Positions 1 to 5,665 of a DNA stretch of 5,816 bases are shown piece after piece. The DNA is from Pseudomonadota bacterium. Its GTDB lineage: Bacteria > Desulfobacterota > DSM-4660 > Desulfatiglandales > B25-G16. Both the position numbers and the translations under genes were made by a program. The notes below the pieces were generated by a model that ran no database searches, was not told the origin of the DNA, and saw only the letters and a program-made list of their open reading frames with translations. Location: the NCBI GenBank assembly GCA_015223015.1, contig JADFWK010000242.1, positions 1-5,816 of the forward strand, in the 5' to 3' direction. Numbering within the stretch: the first letter of the stretch is position 1; every line of letters starts with the position of its first letter.

Positions 1-2
1 AG

Positions 3-71
3 GGCATCACAAATCACTATCTAACACGCATAGCAGAGCTGGGACCACCCCGCTACTGCGGGATGGTTTAA
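3..71 (+). CDS. Possible C-terminal end of an upstream gene, cut by the window edge
   Basis: The frame starting at base 3 is open to a TAA at 69-71 and reads about 22 residues ending in IAELGPPRYCGMV. The composition looks protein-like, and the stop falls about 30 bases before the amrB start, as expected for an upstream gene in the same direction. I do not recognise the family. A second frame (from base 2) is also open to a TAA at 77-79, so the assignment is weak. Genes for other AmmeMemoRadiSam partners often sit near amrB, but nothing here shows that this is one. Confidence 0.25.
   Translation, partial: GITNHYLTRIAELGPPRYCGMV
44..67 (+). terminator. Small GC-rich hairpin upstream of amrB, possible weak terminator
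   Basis: ACCACCCCGC (44-53) pairs with GCGGGATGGT (58-67) around a TACT loop, with one C/A mismatch in ten positions. It is followed only by TTA, not a real T-run, and overlaps the last codons of the possible upstream frame. It could be a weak terminator, an mRNA structure in front of amrB, or chance. Confidence 0.3.
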
Positions 72-87
72 GGGATTAATTAATAAC

Positions 88-96
88 GAGGTGATC
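88..96 (+). promoter_or_regulatory. Strong ribosome binding site that sets the amrB start
   Basis: GAGGTGATC is fully complementary over nine bases to the usual bacterial 16S rRNA tail (GATCACCTC). The GAGGTG core ends six bases before ATG 100. The in-frame GTG at 91 lies inside this site and so cannot be the start that the site serves. This favours ATG 100. Confidence 0.8.
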
Positions 97-99
97 AAA

Positions 100-903
100 A
101 TGATACGTCAACCAGCAGTAGCTAATCAGTTTTATCCGGGTAAAGAGCAGGATCTGAAAAAAGATCTTTCCGCCAGGATAAAAGAGGTCGAGAAAAAGGA
201 AAAGGTGCTGGCCTTGGTATCTCCCCACGCTGGTTATGTGTATTCAGGTAATATTGCCGGGGCTGTTTACTCCATCGCTGAGATTACGAGGGATGTGATA
301 GTGATGGGTCCCAACCACCATGGTCTTGGAGCCCCATTTGCTGTTATGGCACAGGGAAAATGGAGGATGCCTGGCGGTGATATCGCTATCAATGAAAAAC
401 TGGCTCATCTTATGATTGAAGAATCTAGGTGGCTACGGGCTGATGATCAGGCGCACATAAACGAACATTCAATAGAGGTGCAGTTACCCTTTATTCAATA
501 TGTCCAGCCGAGCTTCGAATTTGTCCCTGTTGTTCTGAGCACGGCCGATTTTCAAACCTGTGAGGAAATGGGCATGGCCATAGCTAAGGCTATAAACAGA
601 TATGGAAAGCCTGTGGTCATCATAGCCAGTACCGATATGACCCATTATGAATCTCATGAAAGTGCTCAGAAAAAGGACCAATTAGCAATAGAAAAAATTC
701 TTTCCTTGGATCCTAGTGGCCTCTTAGATACCGTGTTTACTAATAACATATCAATGTGCGGCGTAATACCAACGACAGTGGCCCTCGTGGCAGCCAAAGA
801 ACTGGGAGCAACTAAGGCAAACCAGGTAGCATATGCAACATCAGGAGATGTCAGTGGGGACTATAGCCATGTTGTAGGTTATGCTGGATTTATCATCCAG
901 TGA
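100..903 (+). CDS. amrB: AmmeMemoRadiSam system protein B (MEMO family)
   Basis: A 267-residue protein of the MEMO family, related in fold to LigB-type extradiol dioxygenases. Seen in sequence, numbered from ATG 100: SPHAGYVYSG with His43, GPNHH with His73/74, NEHSIEVQLPF around 121-131, DMTHY with His182, and MCG with Cys220. The His/His/Cys set corresponds to the conserved metal-site positions of human MEMO1. The length is normal for the family and both ends look complete. The frame opens at GTG 91, but the Shine-Dalgarno site at 88-96 places the start at ATG 100. In bacteria and archaea this family co-occurs with an AMMECR1-like protein and a radical SAM protein; neither is visible here. 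The biochemical role is not settled. The gene converges with the ferredoxin gene across a 282-base gap. Family call is firm; function is open. Confidence 0.93.
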   Translation: MIRQPAVANQFYPGKEQDLKKDLSARIKEVEKKEKVLALVSPHAGYVYSGNIAGAVYSIAEITRDVIVMGPNHHGLGAPFAVMAQGKWRMPGGDIAINEKLAHLMIEESRWLRADDQAHINEHSIEVQLPFIQYVQPSFEFVPVVLSTADFQTCEEMGMAIAKAINRYGKPVVIIASTDMTHYESHESAQKKDQLAIEKILSLDPSGLLDTVFTNNISMCGVIPTTVALVAAKELGATKANQVAYATSGDVSGDYSHVVGYAGFIIQ

Positions 904-957
904 TAGCTCACTAGGAAATCCTTCTTGCAGGCGCTTGAGAATAGCATACCTTTTCGG

Positions 958-1131
958 AGAATTAATTTATTGGAAACGTTCAAAAGTTGAGGTCCGGTTC
1001 TTATTTTTCAGCCACATGATGAGAATCAGTTTATCTGACTGGTAATGCCAATTTCCTCAAGAAACAGCCATTACCTTTTCAAACCTCAATGCCTCAACTT
1101 TTGAACGCTAATAATCTATTACATTAATTCT
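958..1131. repeat. 174-base imperfect inverted-repeat element, MITE-like
   Basis: The 282-base gap 904-1185 between the convergent amrB and ferredoxin genes has no gene. It holds CGTTCAAAAGTTGAGG at 977-992 and its exact 16-base reverse complement at 1092-1107. Outside these, AGAATTAAT (958-966) is matched by ATTAATTCT (1123-1131). The spacers between inner and outer arms are AT-rich, 10 bases on the left and 15 on the right. Inside the element GGTAATG (1041-1047) can pair with CATTACC (1069-1075). No target-site duplication is evident and no protein is encoded. It could be a small non-autonomous mobile element, or a long bidirectional structure that ends both transcripts. A 16-base perfect pair in so short a stretch is very unlikely by chance. 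Confidence 0.65.
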
Positions 1132-1185
1132 GGAACGTAAGCTGCATGAATTACATAAAAAACTCTATTACTAACCACTGCTTAA

Positions 1186-1491
1186 CTACTCTTCCAAGAC
1201 CATGGTTATTGCCCCCTTTGGGCATACAGCGGCACATATTCCGCATCCTTTACAATAGTCCAAATCAATATGAATTTCCCCTGTTAGACTATCCCGAGTA
1301 ATAGCGAGATCCGGGCACAAAAGTCTGCATACATCACATGCCTCACAGCTTACCGTCCCCAAACAGCGGGATGCTTCGTATTGAGCTTCTTCAGATGTCA
1401 TTAAAGGATCATGGCGGTCAAAATCAATCTCAACTACACTATCCCTGGATCCTCTCGGCCTCTTCTCTCTCACACAACTTAGATTTATCAT
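1186..1491 (-). CDS. 2[4Fe-4S] ferredoxin, electron-transfer partner of the adjacent oxidoreductase
   Basis: A 101-residue ferredoxin. Two full CxxCxxCxxxCP motifs are visible: C49/C52/C55/C59 (CEACDVCRLLCP) and C80/C83/C86/C90 (CKGCGICAAVCP), enough for two [4Fe-4S] clusters. The first 40 residues are a polar, cysteine-poor extension containing TSEEAQYEASRC. This resembles the linker and C-terminal ferredoxin domain fused to some GltD-like oxidoreductases, so the gene may be the detached equivalent of that domain. The ATG overlaps the stop of the oxidoreductase gene as ATGA, and AAGGGA lies ten bases upstream, so translation is probably coupled. No classical KorD or PorD ferredoxin subunit is seen beside korABC, and this protein could fill that role. 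No clear terminator follows: a six-T run (1157-1162) lies downstream without a good stem. Confidence 0.88.
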   Translation of the reverse strand: MINLSCVREKRPRGSRDSVVEIDFDRHDPLMTSEEAQYEASRCLGTVSCEACDVCRLLCPDLAITRDSLTGEIHIDLDYCKGCGICAAVCPKGAITMVLEE

Positions 1492-2891
1492 CGCCTCGGC
1501 ATCCCTTCAAGATAGTCCATGACCTGCTGTGCCACAGCCTTCCCTGATCCCATCGCCTCAACCACGGTAGAAGGCCCACTCACTGCATCTCCTGCTGCGA
1601 ACAACCCTTCATATCCTGGCACCATCCCCGACGGATTACGGGTAATTGTGTCATGCTCAGAAATAGCCTTTACATCTACAAACGATACCCCTGGACGTTG
1701 CCCAAGAGCAGGGATTATCACATCTGCTTCTTCTATGTACTCACTTCCCGCAATGGGGACAGGCCTCCTCCTTCCAGTCTCATCAAAATCACCGAGCTCC
1801 ATCCTCACTAACTCCAACCCAGTAACCCTTCCATTTTCAGTGAGAATCCTTTTTGGAGCCAGCAAATACTGCACCTCTACCCCTTCCTCAATAGCGGCTT
1901 CAACCTCTTCGTGATTCGCGGGCATCTCCTCCCTGCTCCGGCGATACACAACGATCACCTGCTCGGCTGCCAGCCTGAGAGCGCTGCGGGCGGTGTCAAT
2001 AGCTGCGTTACCCCCTCCAACCACGAAGACTCTACCAGAAAGCTCCACATTCTGTCCCGTATTCACGACACCCAAAAAATCGAGACACTTCAGACATCCC
2101 TTTGCACCTTCCCCAGGAACATCGAGTGTCAGATCCGTCCATGCACCTGTGGCCAGAACAGCAGCCTCTGCACCATCCCTCATCACTTCCGGCAGAGACA
2201 CATCCCGACCTATCCTAACCGAGGATAGAAATTCCACCCCAAGAGACCGGATAATGCCCACATCATGGTCAACCACATACCGCGGCAAGCGAAAAGATGG
2301 TATACCGCCTACCAACATCCCACCAGGTTGGGCAAGGGCATCCATAACAGTAACCCCATATCCCCGCATAACTAACTCAAACCCACAGGCAAGCCCTGCA
2401 GGGCCAGCTCCCACAATAACCACTTTCTTTCCTCGAGCGGGCTCCTTCCGTTGGATAAGCACTTCCACGATCACGCTCCTATGATCCATCTCATATTGGG
2501 CAGCATATCGCTTCAGTTCCCGTATAGATACCGGATCATCCCAACTGCCGCGGATACAAGCCTGTTCGCAGGGATGGTGACATACATAGCCACACACCCC
2601 CGGAAGTGGGTTGTCCTGACGGATCACAAGCAGTGCCTCCTTCACCTTTCCAACCTCTAATAACTTCACATAGTCCCGCACCTGCTGCCCAAGCGGACAT
2701 GCGCCAAAACAAGGAGGGAAAACCCCCCTGCTCGCCAGATCCGTGTTCGAATAAACATATCCTCTTGTTGTATCCTCATCGGACCTGAGCTCTGGAAACA
2801 ACTCAGCAGGGCATTCCTTGAGGCACACACTGCAGCTCTGGCATAGATCTCTATCTACCACCGGTTTATGAGTTCTTCCTTCTACTGCCAT
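1488..2891 (-). CDS. GltD-like NAD(P)H/FAD oxidoreductase with N-terminal Fe-S domain
   Basis: A 467-residue flavoprotein of the glutamate synthase small-subunit (GltD) family, probably moving electrons between NAD(P)H and an Fe-S partner. Numbered from ATG 2891: an N-terminal [4Fe-4S] motif C17/C20/C23/C27 followed by Pro; GltD-type cysteines C61, C65, C100, C104, C108, C112; the FAD loop GAGPAGL at 161-167; a second Rossmann motif VGGGNAAIDTARSAL near 291-305 with YRRSREEMPA after it (nucleotide site); and the C-terminal FAD motif GLFAAGDAVSGPSTVVEAM near 429-447. No GltB large subunit is nearby, so it is unlikely to be glutamate synthase itself. Context points to electron transfer with KorABC and the ferredoxin. 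The frame extends to ATG 2915, but that codon lies inside a repeat hairpin and adds eight unremarkable residues, so ATG 2891 is preferred. Neither start has a good ribosome site, making the exact start uncertain. Confidence 0.88.
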   Translation of the reverse strand: MAVEGRTHKPVVDRDLCQSCSVCLKECPAELFPELRSDEDTTRGYVYSNTDLASRGVFPPCFGACPLGQQVRDYVKLLEVGKVKEALLVIRQDNPLPGVCGYVCHHPCEQACIRGSWDDPVSIRELKRYAAQYEMDHRSVIVEVLIQRKEPARGKKVVIVGAGPAGLACGFELVMRGYGVTVMDALAQPGGMLVGGIPSFRLPRYVVDHDVGIIRSLGVEFLSSVRIGRDVSLPEVMRDGAEAAVLATGAWTDLTLDVPGEGAKGCLKCLDFLGVVNTGQNVELSGRVFVVGGGNAAIDTARSALRLAAEQVIVVYRRSREEMPANHEEVEAAIEEGVEVQYLLAPKRILTENGRVTGLELVRMELGDFDETGRRRPVPIAGSEYIEEADVIIPALGQRPGVSFVDVKAISEHDTITRNPSGMVPGYEGLFAAGDAVSGPSTVVEAMGSGKAVAQQVMDYLEGMPRR

Positions 2892-2903
2892 TTGGGTTAC
2901 TTG

Positions 2904-2942
2904 CCTGCCCGCCATCGCTCTCGCTCAGGCGAGGCGGGCGGG
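2904..2942. repeat. GC-rich palindromic repeat or hairpin at the oxidoreductase start
   Basis: CCTGCCCGCC (2904-2913) pairs with GGCGGGCGGG (2933-2942) over ten positions with one T-G wobble. TCGC (2915-2918) pairs with GCGA (2929-2932) inside, leaving A2914 bulged and a ten-base loop. It is much richer in GC than its surroundings and abuts the 9-base array. On the minus-strand transcript the structure ends 12 bases before ATG 2891, and its last arm contains GGGCAGG, the only nearby sequence resembling a ribosome site. It looks like a dispersed intergenic palindrome, but copies elsewhere cannot be seen from one window. Confidence 0.7.
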
Positions 2943-2944
2943 GG

Positions 2945-3043
2945 TTTGTTGGGTTTGTTGGGTTTGTTGTGTTCGTTGAGTTTATTGAGTTTGTTGGGTC
3001 TATTGAGTTTGTTGGGTTTATTGAGTTTGTTGGGTTTATTGGG
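2945..3043. repeat. Tandem array of eleven 9-base units (TTTGTTGGG type)
   Basis: Eleven consecutive 9-base units follow the pattern TTT(G/A)TTG(G/A)G. Five are exactly TTTGTTGGG, three are TTTATTGAG or differ from it by one base, and the remaining three are other one- to two-base variants. From 2990 to 3034 the two main types alternate strictly, giving an 18-base higher-order period. On the strand of the kor genes it reads CCCAACAAA/CTCAATAAA, strongly C+A-biased. It lies between korC and the oxidoreductase and encodes nothing credible; the plus-strand reading is a Leu/Gly/Ser run that I regard as an artefact. Confidence 0.93.
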
Positions 3044-3106
3044 TTGTCAATTCCCCTCTAACTGCAAAATATGTTGTTCGTCGCATCCGCATCAAGCAGA
3101 CAAAGA

Positions 3107-3116
3107 CACCTCCTTT
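3107..3116 (-). promoter_or_regulatory. Orphan-looking strong Shine-Dalgarno sequence in the repeat gap
   Basis: On the minus strand this reads AAAGGAGGTG, ten bases matching the 16S rRNA anti-Shine-Dalgarno tail. No annotated gene starts at the proper distance. A TTG five bases downstream of GGAGG stops after three codons. TTG 3095 or ATG 3092, 13 to 16 bases away, opens an 18-19 residue frame (MRMRRTTYFAVRGELTTQ) that stops at 3036-3038 inside the 9-base array. It may be a leader peptide, a displaced start site of the oxidoreductase, or chance. Confidence 0.4.
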
Positions 3117-3127
3117 GTATCTCTTGT

Positions 3128-3169
3128 CCCACTGCCTACTGCTTACTCCTTACTACTTACTTCTTACTC
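3128..3169. repeat. Tandem array of six 7-base units overlapping the korC stop codon
   Basis: Units on the + strand are CCCACTG, CCTACTG, CTTACTC, CTTACTA, CTTACTT and CTTACTC. On the korC strand the unit is NAGTAAG, and the unit at 3163-3169 supplies the last codon (GAG) and the TAA stop. The seven-base period puts TAA in successive reading frames, so the array closes all three frames after korC. It is separate from the 9-base array in period and sequence. The units decay leftwards, away from the gene. Confidence 0.8.
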
Positions 3170-3709
3170 TATGCCCTCACCGAGTTTAAATCCAACCTCC
3201 AGGGCCTTGACATTCACGTCCTTGAATCGTTCCGCAACATTTTCAATGATGGATGAAATCAGGGCCTGCCTGTTTACTATCCTGGTTATGGCCACAGACG
3301 CTCCCAGCATAACCATATTGGCCACCTGCTTGCTCTCTAACTCATGAATCGCTGTGTTGGTAGCTGGTACACCAATTTGTTTAACACCTCTCAGATGGGA
3401 GGGTTGGACCATCAAATCGTCGTAGATTACCAGGGCACCCTTTTCAGCCACATTTTTTATGTATACGTCATATGCACTTTGGGAGAGCACAACAAGGATA
3501 TCCGATTCAATCACATGGGGAAACTTGATTGGGTCATCTGAGATGACAACCTCAGATCTGGCGGAACCCCCCCTGGCCTGAGCCCCATAGGAATTTGAGC
3601 CAGACACCCACTTACCGTCCTTGATAGCAGCATATCCTAAGATCGTCCCGGCAAGAACAACCCCCTGTCCACCAAAGCCACAAAAACGGATCTGCTTAAG
3701 CTCCCCCAT
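3164..3709 (-). CDS. korC: 2-oxoacid:ferredoxin oxidoreductase, gamma subunit
   Basis: A 181-residue gamma subunit of the 2-oxoacid:ferredoxin oxidoreductase superfamily. It opens with the typical glycine-rich segment (GFGGQG at 11-16 from ATG 3709) and continues with the conserved SNSYGAQARGGSARSEVVIS region near 37-56. Length is normal for a separately encoded KorC/PorG subunit, which in this family packs against the alpha and beta chains. The frame also offers GTG 3712, but GGGAG lies seven bases before ATG 3709 and only four before the GTG, so ATG is preferred. The start lies 14 bases inside the end of korB, implying coupled translation. Its last residue and stop codon fall in a 7-base tandem array, so the extreme C-terminus may have been reset by the repeat. 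Confidence 0.92.
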   Translation of the reverse strand: MGELKQIRFCGFGGQGVVLAGTILGYAAIKDGKWVSGSNSYGAQARGGSARSEVVISDDPIKFPHVIESDILVVLSQSAYDVYIKNVAEKGALVIYDDLMVQPSHLRGVKQIGVPATNTAIHELESKQVANMVMLGASVAITRIVNRQALISSIIENVAERFKDVNVKALEVGFKLGEGIE

Positions 3710-4463
3710 CACTAAACTCCCCGGTGATAACCTTGCCTTGTAGTTCCTCAGGTGTTAGCTGTTCAGCCTCTTGTTTGGAGATGCAGGATTCCTTGAGCAT
3801 GGTCAGCATATCAGTGGGCGAATCATACCGATTCCTCCTCCCAAATTGGGTGGGGCAGGTTGAGAGCACCTCGACAAAGGTAAATCCCTCTATGGTGAGG
3901 GATTTCTTTATGGCCTCTATCAGGGACACAGGCTGAGTTACGGAATATCGAGCCACATAAGGAGCACCAGCACCGAGCACTAATTTGCAGAGATCAAAGG
4001 GGCGATAGATGTTGCCCTCTGTGGTCGTAGAGGTGATCGCCCCCACCGGGGAGGTCGAGGCCACCTGTCCACCGGTCATGCCGTAAATCATATTGTTCGC
4101 ACAGATCACCGTGAGGTCTATATTCCGGCGTGCAGCGTGAATGAGGTGATTCCCCCCAATGGAGGCGAGGTCTCCATCTCCGCTGATGACCATGGTCTTG
4201 AGTTTTGGGTTGAACATCTTTGCCCCGGTGGCAAAGGCAACTGCCCTCCCGTGAAGGGTGTGAAGGGTGTCGGCATTGAAGTTAGGACTGGGAATCCAGG
4301 CGGCACAGCCAATGCCGGATACAAAGAGCATCTCATCCATCCGCAACTGGAGATCATCAATGGCGCGGAGGATGAGATTCATTAGGATACCATGGCCACA
4401 TCCCGGGCAAAAGGGCGTTGATTTCACCTCTGGACGGAGGTATTTTTCCAGGTCCCTGCCCAT
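3696..4463 (-). CDS. korB: 2-oxoacid:ferredoxin oxidoreductase, beta subunit (TPP-binding)
   Basis: A 255-residue beta subunit carrying thiamine diphosphate. Visible signatures: CPGCGHG at 19-25 (cluster-related cysteines), GIGCAAWIP near 50-58, HTLHGRA near 68-74, then the TPP/Mg motif GDGD at 95-98 with SIGGNHLIHAARRN after it, NN at 123-124 and GMTGGQ at 128-133. The HGRA and GGNHxIHAARRN pattern fits KorB/VorA-type enzymes better than classical pyruvate PorB, so 2-oxoglutarate is the likeliest substrate, with branched-chain 2-oxoacids as the alternative. Its start shares one base with the korA stop (TAATG), and AAGGAG sits nine bases upstream. It overlaps korC by 14 bases. Confidence 0.94.
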   Translation of the reverse strand: MGRDLEKYLRPEVKSTPFCPGCGHGILMNLILRAIDDLQLRMDEMLFVSGIGCAAWIPSPNFNADTLHTLHGRAVAFATGAKMFNPKLKTMVISGDGDLASIGGNHLIHAARRNIDLTVICANNMIYGMTGGQVASTSPVGAITSTTTEGNIYRPFDLCKLVLGAGAPYVARYSVTQPVSLIEAIKKSLTIEGFTFVEVLSTCPTQFGRRNRYDSPTDMLTMLKESCISKQEAEQLTPEELQGKVITGEFSDGGA

Positions 4464-5605
4464 TATAGCAGGCTCCTTACTTGCTTCATTATCTCATGAG
4501 GATGAATGATGTCACCATTTGTCTGGTTATACGGGATCACCTCACAGGCAACATATTTCATGATCTCGCCCCTCACCTGGCCGCGGTTCATCTCGGGGAC
4601 AAACAGCTTCTTGGCCACTCTCCCGATCTGATGAATGATTCCATCAGCAAAGGGCCAGATGGTCTTGAGGCGCAGGAGGCCTACCTTCTTGCCCTCCTTT
4701 CGGAGCCGATCCACAGCAAACAGGGAACTTCTAGCAGTAAACCCATAAGCGACAACAATGATCTCGGCATCGTCCAGGTAGTAAGACTCGGTCTTGATGA
4801 TGCTCTTTCGGTGTTTCAGGATCTTATTATTGATCCGGGCCACTAGGTTTGCGTGCACCTCAGTGTCATCGGTCTTTCTGATACCGAGTTCGTTATGAGT
4901 GGACCCAGTAACTAGCAGTCTTTCCCCCTCACCAAAGGCCGGCATGGGTGGAATACCATCATCCTGGTTAGTGCCAAAGGGGGGTGCCCCTGGTTTTTTT
5001 GCCCGATCAAAGATGTCAACGGTGGGTTTTACTTCCATTCGCTCTCTCAGATGGCCGATGGCCTCTTCCCCCATCACGAAAACGGGAACCCGGTACTTCT
5101 CGGCTAGGTTAAAGGCATCGATGGTCTGGTCATACATCTCCTGAACTGACCAGGGAGATAGGGCAATAATCTGGTAATCTCCGTGGGAGCCCCACTTGGC
5201 CTGCATAAGATCACCACTGGCTACCCTGGTTGCCTGGCCGGTTCCGGGCCCTGCCCTCTGGATATCAACGATAACCAGAGGTGTTTCGGTTAAGGCAGCA
5301 TAGCCAATCGCTTCTTGCATAAGACTGAAGCCTGGTCCAGAGGTAGCAGTCATGGCCTTGGCCCCAGCCCACACAGCCCCGATGACCGAGCAGATCGAGG
5401 CGATTTCATCCTCCATCTGCATGAATATCCCATCTACATCCTTAAACCGTATGGAAATTCGCTCCATGGTCTCGCTAGAGGGGGTGATGGGATAGCCGGC
5501 GTAATATCTGCATCCGGCAGCAATAGCCCCCTCGGCCACTGCCTCATTACCCGAAAAGTAGTAAAATCCAGGAGAGAGTGTGCTGTCGATTTCTCTAGAT
5601 GTCAT
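4463..5605 (-). CDS. korA: 2-oxoacid:ferredoxin oxidoreductase, alpha subunit
   Basis: A 380-residue alpha subunit. Numbered from ATG 5605: FSGNEAVAEGAIAAGC near 17-32, the substrate-loop motif YPITPSSE at 38-45, MEDEIAS near 64-70, SGPGFSLM at 89-96, QRAGPGTG at 116-123, and VPEMNRGQ at 336-343 in the C-terminal domain. It lacks a fused gamma domain, consistent with the separate korC. With KorB it would catalyse CoA-dependent oxidative decarboxylation of a 2-oxoacid with ferredoxin, or the reverse CO2-fixing synthesis. The frame is open further to ATG 5641 and TTG 5665, but these overlap the -10 and -35 boxes of a promoter, so a transcript from it could not use them. AAGGGGAG (5618-5625) lies 12 bases before ATG 5605, slightly long but acceptable. 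First gene of the cluster. Confidence 0.92.
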   Translation of the reverse strand: MTSREIDSTLSPGFYYFSGNEAVAEGAIAAGCRYYAGYPITPSSETMERISIRFKDVDGIFMQMEDEIASICSVIGAVWAGAKAMTATSGPGFSLMQEAIGYAALTETPLVIVDIQRAGPGTGQATRVASGDLMQAKWGSHGDYQIIALSPWSVQEMYDQTIDAFNLAEKYRVPVFVMGEEAIGHLRERMEVKPTVDIFDRAKKPGAPPFGTNQDDGIPPMPAFGEGERLLVTGSTHNELGIRKTDDTEVHANLVARINNKILKHRKSIIKTESYYLDDAEIIVVAYGFTARSSLFAVDRLRKEGKKVGLLRLKTIWPFADGIIHQIGRVAKKLFVPEMNRGQVRGEIMKYVACEVIPYNQTNGDIIHPHEIMKQVRSLL

Positions 5606-5636
5606 AGCTGATAAAAGCTCCCCTTTCAGTGACCAC

Positions 5637-5665
5637 AGCATAGGATAAAGCCCTTTCCCTGTCAA
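5637..5665 (-). promoter_or_regulatory. Sigma-70-type promoter of the kor operon
   Basis: On the minus strand TTGACA (5660-5665) is a perfect -35 box, separated by 17 bases from TATGCT (5637-5642), a good -10 box. Transcription would start near 5630, leaving a leader of about 25 bases before ATG 5605 that contains the korA ribosome site. Spacing and sequence are close to ideal for a housekeeping promoter. No operator palindrome is obvious around it. The site lies directly against the probable transposase remnant. Confidence 0.75.

Noticed and set aside
484..681. 65-residue minus-strand frame inside amrB
   Set aside because: It is antisense to conserved MEMO motifs and has no features of its own.
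1157..1185. Rho-independent terminator for the ferredoxin gene based on a six-T run
   Set aside because: No convincing stem precedes the T-run on the minus strand.
1519..2484. Several long plus-strand frames opposite the oxidoreductase gene
   Set aside because: They are Pro/Ser/Thr-rich shadows of a strongly supported minus-strand gene with clear FAD, nucleotide and Fe-S motifs.
3022..3050. Second promoter starting with TTGACA (minus strand, 3045-3050) for the oxidoreductase
   Set aside because: No acceptable -10 box lies 16-18 bases away; the nearest candidate, CAATAA, is 21 bases away and is part of the tandem repeat.
2945..3169. CRISPR array
   Set aside because: Units are 7 and 9 bases long and contiguous with no unique spacers, and no cas genes are present.
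2868..3347. 159-residue plus-strand frame with a Leu/Gly/Ser-rich run
   Set aside because: Its main part is the 9-base tandem array read in frame, the rest is antisense to korC and the oxidoreductase start, and it resembles no known protein.
4118..4509. Overlapping frames on both strands inside korB and the korA end
   Set aside because: No recognisable motifs, and the korB TPP and cysteine signatures account for the sequence.
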